From the NCBI RefSeq assembly GCF_000336635.1, contig NZ_AOLY01000039.1, forward strand, positions 291,036-355,035: 64,000 nucleotides of DNA, given 5' to 3'. Of this stretch, positions 46,860-55,887 are shown piece after piece. Origin of the DNA: Haloarcula japonica DSM 6131. Lineage in GTDB: Archaea > Halobacteriota > Halobacteria > Halobacteriales > Haloarculaceae. A program made the position numbers and the translations under genes. Below the pieces are notes generated by a model. It made no database searches. It was not told the origin of the DNA and saw only the letters and a list, made by a program, of their open reading frames with translations. Each line of letters begins with the position of its first letter. Positions within the stretch are counted from its first letter, which is position 1.

Positions 46860-48142
46860 GTCACGCGGTCGATTGTAGCGTCGATGTCTGCGATGATGTC
46901 CTCGGGGTCCTCGATGCCGACGCTGAATCTGAGGAGGTCCGGCGTGACGCCGCTGGCGCGCTGTTCTTCCTCGCTGAGTTGGGCGTGAGTGGTCGAGGCC
47001 GGATGGATGACCAGCGTCTTGGCGTCGCCGATGTTGGCGAGGAACTGGGCGAGCTCCGTCTCCTCGCAGAACCGTCGGCCGGCGTCGTAGCCGGCTTCCA
47101 GTCCGAACGTAACGATGCCGCCAAATCCGCCGGAGAGGTACTGCTGTGCCAGGTCGTGGGTCTCGTGGCTCTCCAGTCCGGGATAGGTGACCCAGGCGAC
47201 CTCGGGGTGGTCTTCGAGGTGCCGTGCGACGGTCATCGCATTCTCGCAGTGGCGGTCCATCCGCAGGGAGAGCGTCTCGGCACCTTGGAGGGTTGCCCAG
47301 GCGTCGAAGGGCTTCTGACCATCGCCAAGCGAGCGGAGCGCGCGCTGGCGGGCGGCGACGGAGAAGGCGCGGTCCCCGAAGGCATCGGTGAAGTTCTTGC
47401 CGAAGGCCTCGTTCTCGCCGCCCAGCTCCGGGAACTTCTTGGGATACTCGTCCCAGGGGAAGGAGCCGCCGTCGACGAGGACGCCGCCGACGGTCGTCCC
47501 GGAGCCGTGGATCCACTTCGTCGTCGACTCCCAGAGGAGGTCGACACCGTGGTCCAGCGGGTTACAGAGCGCCGGCGTTCCGAACGTATTGTCGACGAAG
47601 ACGGGCACGCCGTGGTCGTGGGCCACCTCTGCGATTTCCTCCATCGGCGGGGTGACCAGCGAGGGGTTGCCGATGGTCTCGAAGTGGACGTAGGCCGTGT
47701 CCTCGTCGATGGCCTCGGCGTAGGCGTCCGGGTCGAGCGTGTCGACGAACCGCGTCTCGATGCCCCGCCGGCTGGCGGTCTTCGAGAAGTACGAGTGCGT
47801 TCCGCCGTAGATAGAGGAGGCCGTCACGATGTTGTCGCCGTTGGCCGCGAGGACGAACGTCCCGGCGTCGAGCGCAGCCATCCCCGACCCCGTCGCGACG
47901 GCGTCGACGGCGTTTTCCAGCGACGCGATGCGGTTTTCGAGCATCCGCACTGTCGGGTTGTCGAACCGCGAGTAGACGTTGCCGTCGTCATCTAGGGCGT
48001 ACCGGTCGGCCGCGGTGTCGGCGTCCTCGAAGACGTACGACGAGGTCTGATAGATGGGCGGCGCGCGTGCCCCCGTCGCCGGGTCCGGCTCCTCCTGGCC
48101 GGCGTGGACACAGCGCGTCCCGAATCCGTAGTCGTCAGTCAT
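46856..48142 (-). CDS. metY: O-acetylhomoserine aminocarboxypropyltransferase MetY
   Basis: A 428-residue PLP enzyme of the Cys/Met metabolism family, condensing O-acetylhomoserine with sulfide to homocysteine. [19 protein letters not shown] opens it, and [16 protein letters not shown] contains the PLP lysine; [20 protein letters not shown] is family typical. It is upstream of and overlaps metX. A GTTATAG element about 31 bp before ATG 48142 is the likely promoter. Sulfide could come from the NirA-like enzyme if that is a sulfite reductase. Confidence 0.94.
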   Translation of the reverse strand: MTDDYGFGTRCVHAGQEEPDPATGARAPPIYQTSSYVFEDADTAADRYALDDDGNVYSRFDNPTVRMLENRIASLENAVDAVATGSGMAALDAGTFVLAANGDNIVTASSIYGGTHSYFSKTASRRGIETRFVDTLDPDAYAEAIDEDTAYVHFETIGNPSLVTPPMEEIAEVAHDHGVPVFVDNTFGTPALCNPLDHGVDLLWESTTKWIHGSGTTVGGVLVDGGSFPWDEYPKKFPELGGENEAFGKNFTDAFGDRAFSVAARQRALRSLGDGQKPFDAWATLQGAETLSLRMDRHCENAMTVARHLEDHPEVAWVTYPGLESHETHDLAQQYLSGGFGGIVTFGLEAGYDAGRRFCEETELAQFLANIGDAKTLVIHPASTTHAQLSEEEQRASGVTPDLLRFSVGIEDPEDIIADIDATIDRVT

Positions 48143-48285
48143 GTGTGGTATGCATATATCTCTAGCTATCTATAACTCAGAGTTACGGCAATACTCTCTT
48201 ATTGTGGTGGTATGACACGGAATCAGTTCGCCTGCCGGCGGAACCGAGGGAGAGGGTATTTGTCGGTGGCTGTCTACACGCCGGT

Positions 48286-49239
48286 ATGGACCACGACACT
48301 GCCGGACGAACCAGCCGACAGATCCTCGACGCCGTCGGCAGTGCCGTCATCGCTGACGACCACTTCCTCGAAACCGTTATGACCGGGATCCTCGCTCGGG
48401 GGCACGTCCTGCTGGAGGACGTGCCGGGCACGGGCAAGACGCTCACCGCCCAGTCGTTCGCGACGGCGCTCGACCTCTCGTTCAAGCGGGTGCAGTTCAC
48501 GCCGGATCTGCTCCCGTCCGACATCACCGGCTCGAACGTGTTCAACGAGGCCACCGGCGAGTTCGACTTCCAGCCCGGCCCCGTCTTCGCCAACGTCGTG
48601 CTGGCCGATGAGATCAACCGCGCCCCACCCAAGACCCAGGCCGCGCTGCTGGAGGCGATGGGCGAGAAACAGGTGACCGTCGACGGCGTGACCCACGACC
48701 TGCCCGAACCGTTCTTCGTCATCGCCACACAGAACCCCGTTGAGCAGGAGGGTACCTTCGGCCTGCCCGAGGCCCAGCGGGACCGCTTCATCGTCAAAAC
48801 GTCGATGGGCTACCCCGACTTCGGCGGCGAGCGCGAACTCATCGACCGGCGGGCCGACCGTACGGCCCAGGCCCCGAGCGTCACCAACGTCATCGACGGA
48901 GAGCGGCTGCCGGCGCTGCAGCGGACCGTCGAATCGGTTACCGTCGACGGCACGCTGCGGGACTACGTCGTCGAACTCGGCCGCGCCACCCGCGAGGACG
49001 ACCGCGTGGACGTCGGCGTCTCGCCCCGTGGCATCCAGCGGCTGTTCGAGGCGACCCGCGCCGCCGCGGTCCTCGACGGCCGCGACTACGCCGTCCCGGA
49101 CGACGTGAAGAGCGTCGTCGAGGAGGCGTTCGCCCACCGACTCGTGCTGACCGCCGACGCGGGCGTCCGCGGCGTCGACCCGGTGACCGTCGTCGACGAC
49201 GTGCTGGACCGCGTCGAGGTGCCGGCCGTCAGCCCCTGA
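48286..49239 (+). CDS. MoxR-family AAA+ ATPase
   Basis: A 317-residue MoxR ATPase. Walker A with K51 in EDVPGTGKTLTA, Walker B VVLADEINRAPPKTQAALLEAMGE-type block and sensor TQNPVEQEGTFGLPEAQRDRF are all present. MoxR proteins are chaperones that work with DUF58/VWA proteins to mature or activate partner complexes. GGTATTTGTC about 27 bp upstream indicates leaderless ATG 48286. It faces the end of the DUF58/transglutaminase operon with a 42-bp gap. Confidence 0.93.
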   Translation: MDHDTAGRTSRQILDAVGSAVIADDHFLETVMTGILARGHVLLEDVPGTGKTLTAQSFATALDLSFKRVQFTPDLLPSDITGSNVFNEATGEFDFQPGPVFANVVLADEINRAPPKTQAALLEAMGEKQVTVDGVTHDLPEPFFVIATQNPVEQEGTFGLPEAQRDRFIVKTSMGYPDFGGERELIDRRADRTAQAPSVTNVIDGERLPALQRTVESVTVDGTLRDYVVELGRATREDDRVDVGVSPRGIQRLFEATRAAAVLDGRDYAVPDDVKSVVEEAFAHRLVLTADAGVRGVDPVTVVDDVLDRVEVPAVSP

Positions 49240-49281
49240 GCGTTTCGGGGCCGCCCGGTGGCACAGGCGCTCCAGCGGTCG

Positions 49282-50895
49282 CTACCGTATCGCAGCCACC
49301 AGCGCCAGCACGGCGACGATACAGACTACGAGGCCTGCCACGGCGACTGACGGCTCGACAGCAATAGAACCACGAGCGACGCTGGAGAAGCCCAGTGTCG
49401 CCGCCGCGCCGACGCCGCCGACCGCGACGGTTCCACCGGTGTGGACGATCTCGGTGCGGCGCGTCGCGGCCCCGGTACCGACTTCGTGTCCCAGCGTCAT
49501 CCCGAAGGAACCGGCGTCCCAGACGACGACCGCACCGATCAGCCCCACGAGCACCAGCCACGTCGGAGGGTCGAGCGTCGCAGCAAAAGCGCTCGCACCG
49601 AACAACCCGGCGGCGGCGAGCGTGACGCCCGCCGTCCGTTCGCGGAGGTAGCTTGTCGCCAGCGCCACCCAGAGCTGTCCAACTGCGCCGACGACGAAAA
49701 ACAGCGCTACGACGGCCAGTGCCAGCGTGACTGTCTCTGGGCCGTACACGTCCAGTATCGGAACGAAGAGCTGTTCGACGGCCGCGGCGGCCGGCGTCGT
49801 CCGAAGCGCCGTCTCGATGGCATCGACTGCCGGCCCCGCGACTGCAACCACGCCGAGCGTGATGACACCGCCGCCAACGTAGGGCGCGAGGACGGTCCCG
49901 ACACGGTCGGCCGAACTCTGAACCGTCCGCCGGAGGAACCAGACAGCGACCGAAACGGCCGTCCCGCTGAGGAACAGCCACCAGAGGAGGCCACGGAGGC
50001 CCGGGGCGGCCGTGACTGCGACGATGAAGTCGTACAGGACACGCGGGAGCAACGCGGCCATAGACTCCTGGCCGAGGCCGAGTTCGAACAGGCCGGCGAC
50101 CGGAGCGACCAGCAGGGCGAGCCGCCCCGTCCACCGCAGCGTCCGCTCGACGGCGTCGACGGTCCCGCCGAGGTCGGGCGCGTCGCTCGTCTCCGGGACG
50201 AGTTCGGCCAGCGGTAGAGAATCGACGCCCCGGGCCAGCGCCGCGGCGGCGAGGGCGAGCAACAGGCTGAAGATAGCGATATGCGTTCGCCCAGGGACCG
50301 GGTCGAACACCGGCCCCAGCACCCGAGTGAGGGCCTCGCCGGTCAGTTGCTGGACACCCGGAGTCCCGGCGTTTGACTGCAAGAAGTCGACGGCACCCCG
50401 CGTGAACAGCACGAGGGCAACGGCGAACGGAACAACGGTCGTCCGCACGACGACGCCGCCGTAGGTCTCGACCCGCTCAGTGTCGACGACGCCGCGGGTG
50501 GCCGCGGTCGCGCCGAAGACAGCGGTCAAACAGCCCAGGACGACGAACACCTGCGACAGCAGCGTGACGACCGCCGGTCGGATGGCGGCCTGCGAGGCTG
50601 CAGGGAACAGTTCGGCACCGAGCGAGACGACCGTCCCACCGGTGGCGACGGAAAGCCCGACGGCGACTGGGAGTGCGAGGACACTGGCCAGTACGGTCCC
50701 GACCGCCTGCCAGCGGTCCCAGCCGCTCAGCCACAGCGATAGCGCCAGCACGACGCCGGTCGCCGTACCGACGAGGGCTGCCCGGTTGGCGGAGACGGTT
50801 CCCAGCAGTCCCGCGACCAGCAGCGCTGTCACGCCGACGACGATAGCGAGGCTGGTCCGGGGCATCCGGGTCGAGAGTGTGGTGTGGTCGTCCAT
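49282..50895 (-). CDS. Polytopic membrane protein of the MoxR/DUF58 module (DUF7519-like)
   Basis: A 537-residue protein with about 12 hydrophobic helices and no recognised motif. I recall haloarchaeal homologues in the same genomic position labelled DUF7519, from memory. It is the last of four minus-strand genes: transglutaminase, 195-residue protein, DUF58, this one, each separated by at most three bases or overlapping. It may be the membrane platform of the complex. Function unknown. Confidence 0.8.
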   Translation of the reverse strand: MDDHTTLSTRMPRTSLAIVVGVTALLVAGLLGTVSANRAALVGTATGVVLALSLWLSGWDRWQAVGTVLASVLALPVAVGLSVATGGTVVSLGAELFPAASQAAIRPAVVTLLSQVFVVLGCLTAVFGATAATRGVVDTERVETYGGVVVRTTVVPFAVALVLFTRGAVDFLQSNAGTPGVQQLTGEALTRVLGPVFDPVPGRTHIAIFSLLLALAAAALARGVDSLPLAELVPETSDAPDLGGTVDAVERTLRWTGRLALLVAPVAGLFELGLGQESMAALLPRVLYDFIVAVTAAPGLRGLLWWLFLSGTAVSVAVWFLRRTVQSSADRVGTVLAPYVGGGVITLGVVAVAGPAVDAIETALRTTPAAAAVEQLFVPILDVYGPETVTLALAVVALFFVVGAVGQLWVALATSYLRERTAGVTLAAAGLFGASAFAATLDPPTWLVLVGLIGAVVVWDAGSFGMTLGHEVGTGAATRRTEIVHTGGTVAVGGVGAAATLGFSSVARGSIAVEPSVAVAGLVVCIVAVLALVAAIR

Positions 50896-50897
50896 GG

Positions 50898-52286
50898 TTA
50901 CACGCTGAACAGGTCCGCGAGCGAGGCCCGCAGCGCCACGTCGATGGGGCTGTCGAGGTCCCAGTCGATGACGGTCGCGCCGGACAGTTCGGCCCGCTGG
51001 AGGCGAGCGGCGCGTTCGGTGCTCGCGACAGCCGCACCGAGCGAATCCCCGCGGGCCAGCGACGGACTCACGAGCGTCGTCGGGTAATCGCGGACCGCGA
51101 GTGACGACACCAGCGAGACGGGCCAGTCGTCGGCGGCCGGCGAGAACACGACTACCTGCGCGGTCGGCGGGAGCCGAGCGAGCACGGCGAGCAGGTCCGG
51201 GTCCTCGATGGTGCCGCCGTCGGCCGTCGTCACCCTCGCAGCTTCGCCCCGAGGCTGCTGTGGGGACTCGTCCTCAGACGCATCAGCGTCATCGGCCGTG
51301 TCGGTGTCTGACTGCCGGGCCGCGGCGCGGCCCACGCTGTCGAACACCTGCCTCGCGTGGGCGGCCGCGTGACCGCCCGAAGCGTCGACCCACGCCAGCC
51401 CGTCGGGACCGAGGCCGCCGGGGACATCCGCTTCGGCCAATCCGACGGCACAGACGCTCGCGACGACGCTGGTCCGGGAGAGCGCATCGAACAGACGCTC
51501 GGCGGCGTAAGCCGATAGTTCGGCTCCAGTCGGGAATCCCGGCTCCGGCGTCACGTGGGCCGGCGGCCGCGCATCCACGACCAACACCGTTCTGACGGCC
51601 TGTTCCTCCCGATAGTCGATAGTCGTCAGTTCGTCGGTCTTGGCGTAGCGCCGCCAATCGATGCGGTTGACCGGGTCACCGGGCTGGTAGCTCCGCGTCG
51701 AGTGGAACTCAAGCCCGCTTCCGCCGGTGTCGGTCGGAAGTGTGCCCGCCCGCGGGAGCGTCGCGTCGGCCATCGGCACCTCGGAGACGGTGTTCGAGCA
51801 GGTCAGGGACCCGTCGCCGGCCACGGGCAGGTCGACGGTCACCTCGTCGCTGGCCGACAGCGTCCGCACCCGCACCGCGGCGGTGTCGAACGTGTAGGTC
51901 CCGCGCTTTGCCATCACGGCGTAAGATAGCGTCGCGCTCTCGTCGGGCCGTAGCGACGTACAGAGCCGCGGCGACCCCTCAACGACGGCCAGTTCCTCGG
52001 GCACGCCGTCGATGACCCGTACATCGGTCAGCGAACTGCTACCAGTGTTTGTGAGGGTGAGTTCAACCGCGACCGGCTCGCCCGGCGTCGGCTGTGCGTC
52101 AGAAACGGACCGAGCTGCTTGCAAGTCGGTTCCCGCCGGTAGCCGCGAGAGCGCACCGTAAGCCACGTATATGAGCGGGATTGCGGTCGCCGCGAGCAAC
52201 AGCGGCTCGGCAGTCAACAGCGAGACGCTAACGAGAAACAGCGCGGCCGCGAGGCCGCCGCTCCAGCGCCGCACGCGGCGGTGCAT
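50898..52286 (-). CDS. DUF58 protein
   Basis: A 462-residue protein. Two N-terminal helices (about 8-40) precede a beta-sandwich (VAVELTLTNTGSSSLTDVRV), then the DUF58 core STRSYQPGDPVNRIDWRRYA followed by the VWA-like VLVVDARP. DUF58 proteins partner MoxR ATPases. The C-terminal region holds a 30-residue acidic insert (DTDTADDADASEDESPQ). Two bases separate it from the following gene; it is in the same operon as the transglutaminase. Confidence 0.9.
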   Translation of the reverse strand: MHRRVRRWSGGLAAALFLVSVSLLTAEPLLLAATAIPLIYVAYGALSRLPAGTDLQAARSVSDAQPTPGEPVAVELTLTNTGSSSLTDVRVIDGVPEELAVVEGSPRLCTSLRPDESATLSYAVMAKRGTYTFDTAAVRVRTLSASDEVTVDLPVAGDGSLTCSNTVSEVPMADATLPRAGTLPTDTGGSGLEFHSTRSYQPGDPVNRIDWRRYAKTDELTTIDYREEQAVRTVLVVDARPPAHVTPEPGFPTGAELSAYAAERLFDALSRTSVVASVCAVGLAEADVPGGLGPDGLAWVDASGGHAAAHARQVFDSVGRAAARQSDTDTADDADASEDESPQQPRGEAARVTTADGGTIEDPDLLAVLARLPPTAQVVVFSPAADDWPVSLVSSLAVRDYPTTLVSPSLARGDSLGAAVASTERAARLQRAELSGATVIDWDLDSPIDVALRASLADLFSV

Positions 52287-52288
52287 CG

Positions 52289-52876
52289 TCAGCGCTCACC
52301 TCCGGACACCTGCTCGATAGCATCGACCGTCCGGCGGATGCGGCGGCGGCGCTCGCTCTCCGGGTCAAGCCATAGACGGAGCCGGGCCAGCAGCGACTGC
52401 GGTTCGTCCGGAGCGAGCAGCGCCGCCGCGACGGCGTCGTCGGTCCACGTCCCAGCACGCACTGCCTGGTGGGCGGACGCCTGCGAGACACCGGCTCCGA
52501 TAGCATAGGCCGTCGTCGCTGCCGCGGTGAGGCGTTCGGTAACCGTGTCCATCGCCGCGTCGTCGCCAGCGACGGCGTCGTCGATGGCCGTATCGATGTC
52601 AGCAGCGAATATCCGTCTCTCCGTCGCTGTCACGTCTTCCGGCGGACTGTCGACGGCCACGTCGAAGGCGGTCGATGAGCCACCACCGAGCCAGCCGGCG
52701 AGGACCGCATAGAGCCCAACGGTCAGACTTCCGGCGAGGAGGGCGGTCGTCGGGGCAACGTTACCGAACACGGCGACCAGCGACTCGCCAGCGGCCGTCG
52801 GTGCGAAAACAAGGGAGGCCGCGACCGCGGTTGCCAGCAGCCCCACAGTCCCGAAAACGACCGTTCGTAGGCGCAT
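52289..52876 (-). CDS. Two-helix membrane protein of the MoxR/DUF58 module (DUF7269-like)
   Basis: A 195-residue protein with two N-terminal helices (about 5-28 and 40-65) and a cytoplasmic helical domain (ERRIFAADIDTAIDDAVAGD... RRRIRRTVDAIEQV). Start 52876 overlaps the transglutaminase stop by one base. Homologues I remember as DUF7269 sit in the same order in haloarchaea. Function unknown. Confidence 0.8.
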   Translation of the reverse strand: MRLRTVVFGTVGLLATAVAASLVFAPTAAGESLVAVFGNVAPTTALLAGSLTVGLYAVLAGWLGGGSSTAFDVAVDSPPEDVTATERRIFAADIDTAIDDAVAGDDAAMDTVTERLTAAATTAYAIGAGVSQASAHQAVRAGTWTDDAVAAALLAPDEPQSLLARLRLWLDPESERRRRIRRTVDAIEQVSGGER

Positions 52877-55653
52877 CAGGCCCGCCTCTCCGTCGCATCG
52901 TCAGTATCGTTGGTCGCGCTGGACTGTTGCCCGGCGGCCGCCTCGATGTGCCGGATGGCGTCCTCAACGGCCGCGACGTGCTCCTGTGGGTCCCGCTGGC
53001 CGTACTCGACCGCCCGGAAGGCGTCCCGGACCGTCCGAACCGCGGCCGGCGGGAGGCCGTCGCGTTCGATGGCGTGGGTCGCGATTTCGCCGGGCGTCCG
53101 CGTCCAGTACCGCCGAAGGGAAACGTGGGTCAGGAAGCGCGTCCACGCCTCGCGGATGGTGACGCGAGCCGCAGGCGTTCCGTTGCCACCGTTTGATTCA
53201 GTTGTGGAGACCGCTGCTGCCGCATCGCTGGCTGCGTCTTCGGCTGCTGCAAGGCGGTCAGTGAGCCACGCTCGCAACGCTTCGAGCAGCGCCGCCGGCG
53301 ACCGGTGCCCGGTAAGCAGGTCACGGAGCGCCGTGGCAGTGAGTCCGAGTCGCGTTCGGAAACGACCCAGCAGATCATCGGTAACCACCGCAACGCCGAC
53401 AAGCGCCCCGACGGCGAGTTCGCGTGCGGCCCGTATCCATTCCCATATCGTCCCCGGCGTGACGTTCTGCCGTCGAGCGCCGACAACCGTCCCGGCGAGG
53501 AGAACGCCGAAACCCAGCACGACGCCCGCGGCGTTGACGAACAGGCCGCTGACGGTCGTCGTGGCCGTCTGGCCGTACTTCGAGACCGTAATCGTGGCAC
53601 TGGCCGCGAGCGGCATCCTGACCGTCACCTGACCGGCCGCGCCGGTCCGTGCCGTCGGCTCGCCGCCGAGTGTAACTGTGGCGTTCGTGACCGGGTCCCC
53701 GCCCATCGTCGCGTTCACCGTCTGGCCAGCGACGGGGAAGGCCAGTGGGAGCGACGGCGACGTTGCTACGGAAAGCCGTTCGAGTACGACAGTCGTGTTA
53801 CCGCTGACGGCGTCGCGCTCGACGGCAACCGAGACGTTGCCGGGTTCGGTCGGGAGTACGACCGTTGCCCGCCCCTGCCGGTCCGTCGTCGCCGTCTGCT
53901 CGCCATTGAGCAAGACATCGCCGTCCCGCACCGGCACACCGTCGACGGTCGCGGTGACAGTTACCTCGCCGCCGGTGACCTGTTCGCCGGTGATGCTCAC
54001 CGACGCGGTCGTGTTCAGTTCGTAGCTCGCATTCGTCGACTGCTGGGCCTGCGGGCCGGTCACAGCGAAGGCGCGAGTGCTGTCACGCGGGACCGACGGA
54101 GCGACGAGCGAATCCGTGTCACCGGATGCATCGACAGTGATCGTCAGTTCGGCTTCGTAGGGAACCGTCCCGGAAACGGTGCCGTCCGGCCCCGTCGTGC
54201 CCACCCGCTCACCGTTGAAGTACACGTTGGCTCCCTCGACCGGTGCGCCGTCACGGGTCACCGTCGCAGCAACCGCCGCGCCCGGCGTCGCCGTCCGGTT
54301 GAGTTCGATGACGAACTCGCCGGACTGCGAGACCGTCTGTCCGTCGCCCGAGTCGCCGGTGCCGTCGTTCTCACCGGTCCCGTCTGTACCCGTCTCAGTG
54401 CCCTCGGTTCCGCCGCTGTCAGATTCCTGCCCAGCCCCGCCAGTCGGGGCTTCGGTCTGTGGCTCGTCCGTCGGCGTCCCGACGGCGAACTCCTCGTCAG
54501 GGCTTCCGGACTCGGCAGCGCTGTAGTCCTGGCTACTGTTTTGCATCGCCTGCTGTTCGGACGCCAGGCGCTCCTGCCCCGGCGTCGGGTCAAACTTCAC
54601 CCAGCCGACATCCTCGAAGTACACCTCGACCCACGCGTGGGCGTTCATGCCGCGAACGGTGTACTGGTTCTGGCCGGTCCGCTCGCCGGTCGAGTAGCCG
54701 ACGACGTAGCGCGCCGGGATGTCCTGACTCCGCAGCATCACCACCATCGACGTAGCGAAGTACTCGCAGTACCCCTCGTCCATCTGGAAAATGAACTCCG
54801 AGGCCACGTCGTCCTCGGGCGGCTGACTGACGTTCAGCGAGTAGTTCTTGTTCGCCTCTAGCCACCGCTCGATGGTCGCCGCCGTCTCGTACGGCGAGTC
54901 GCTGTCCTCGGTCAGCCGGTCGGTGAACGGCCCCACCTGTGCCGAGGTCGACGCCGGGACGCCCGTGTATCGCGATTCCACGGTATCGGGGTAGTCCCGG
55001 CCGCTCGTCCGCAGCACTTCCGGGTCGTCGGGAGGTGTCACGCTTGTCGCGCTGTATGTCGTTCCGGCAGGGAGCGGTCGCTCGGACGTGACCGCGCCGT
55101 ACTCGGTGACCATTACGTCGTCACGGGACACCGATTTCGGCCGCCAGACGGTCGGCAGTGACGTGGCGGACTTGGCCAGTCGCACCTCGTAGTCGACCGT
55201 CGTGTCGGCCATCCCGTCGACCGCCATCGGCCCCTCGTAGGCCTGCGGGTCCGCGCGTCCGTCCCACCCCGTACCGGTGTACGTCTCGTACGCGCCGGTC
55301 CGCCAATACGCCGGCTCAGAACTCGTGACGGTGAAATGCGGGTCTGTCTCCTGTGACTGATACGGGCTGCCGTCGCCGCCAATCGAGCCCCCGACATCGG
55401 TCTGGCTCCCCGGGTTCAGCGCGCCGAGTTGGCCGCCGCTGCCGCCGGCTGCGGTCCCGCCAGCCTCCCCGAACGGGTTCTCCTGCGGGAGCGGGACAAG
55501 AGACTCTAGCGGGCTCTGTGTCCCACCAGGTGCCAGAATCGGGAGCGTCGCCGCTGCCAGCACCACGGCCACGACACACACGGCGGTGAGGAGGACACGG
55601 AGGTAATCCCGGTCTGCCGATACGTCGTCGAACGGCGAGTCGTCGGAGCCCAC
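52876..55653 (-). CDS. Membrane-anchored transglutaminase-like protein with Ig-like domains
   Basis: A 925-residue protein. One N-terminal helix (about 19-40), an extracellular region, then a transglutaminase-like protease fold with catalytic C296 (EGYCEYFA), H339 (NAHAWVEV) and D355 (KFDPTPGQ). A Gly/Thr/Glu-rich linker (380-450) leads to three carboxypeptidase-regulatory-like beta domains (e.g. APVEGANVYFNGERVGTTGP). A second helix near 725 and a cytoplasmic DUF4129-like tail end it. The start is GTG 55653; a GATTTATGC element supports it. First gene of the module. Confidence 0.9.
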   Translation of the reverse strand: MGSDDSPFDDVSADRDYLRVLLTAVCVVAVVLAAATLPILAPGGTQSPLESLVPLPQENPFGEAGGTAAGGSGGQLGALNPGSQTDVGGSIGGDGSPYQSQETDPHFTVTSSEPAYWRTGAYETYTGTGWDGRADPQAYEGPMAVDGMADTTVDYEVRLAKSATSLPTVWRPKSVSRDDVMVTEYGAVTSERPLPAGTTYSATSVTPPDDPEVLRTSGRDYPDTVESRYTGVPASTSAQVGPFTDRLTEDSDSPYETAATIERWLEANKNYSLNVSQPPEDDVASEFIFQMDEGYCEYFATSMVVMLRSQDIPARYVVGYSTGERTGQNQYTVRGMNAHAWVEVYFEDVGWVKFDPTPGQERLASEQQAMQNSSQDYSAAESGSPDEEFAVGTPTDEPQTEAPTGGAGQESDSGGTEGTETGTDGTGENDGTGDSGDGQTVSQSGEFVIELNRTATPGAAVAATVTRDGAPVEGANVYFNGERVGTTGPDGTVSGTVPYEAELTITVDASGDTDSLVAPSVPRDSTRAFAVTGPQAQQSTNASYELNTTASVSITGEQVTGGEVTVTATVDGVPVRDGDVLLNGEQTATTDRQGRATVVLPTEPGNVSVAVERDAVSGNTTVVLERLSVATSPSLPLAFPVAGQTVNATMGGDPVTNATVTLGGEPTARTGAAGQVTVRMPLAASATITVSKYGQTATTTVSGLFVNAAGVVLGFGVLLAGTVVGARRQNVTPGTIWEWIRAARELAVGALVGVAVVTDDLLGRFRTRLGLTATALRDLLTGHRSPAALLEALRAWLTDRLAAAEDAASDAAAAVSTTESNGGNGTPAARVTIREAWTRFLTHVSLRRYWTRTPGEIATHAIERDGLPPAAVRTVRDAFRAVEYGQRDPQEHVAAVEDAIRHIEAAAGQQSSATNDTDDATERRA

Positions 55654-55887
55654 GTCGGATTACCGTATCGTCCCGGCGCTGTCGGCATAAATCTGCTGTC
55701 AGCGGCGGGGACGGTGAGACCTGGCGTCTCGTTCTATCGTCTGGAGCGCCACATCGACAGCAAATAGACATCCAGAGATTCACTAATCGGCGTTAGCTAG
55801 GCCGTACAGTTCAGGTATTGACGAATACGTACGGTTCAGACAGCTATTATAAGCGGTTATTGCGAGCGACCGGGCAGCCATGCATGC
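55654..55887. promoter_or_regulatory. Divergent promoter region
   Basis: This 234-bp gap holds GCATAAATC (55685-55693) for the transglutaminase operon and CTATTATAAGC (about 55844-55854) for the beta-helix gene. Three ATGs in CATGCATGCATG at 55880, 55884 and 55888 are in different frames; only 55888 leads the beta-helix protein. I see no further gene. Confidence 0.55.
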
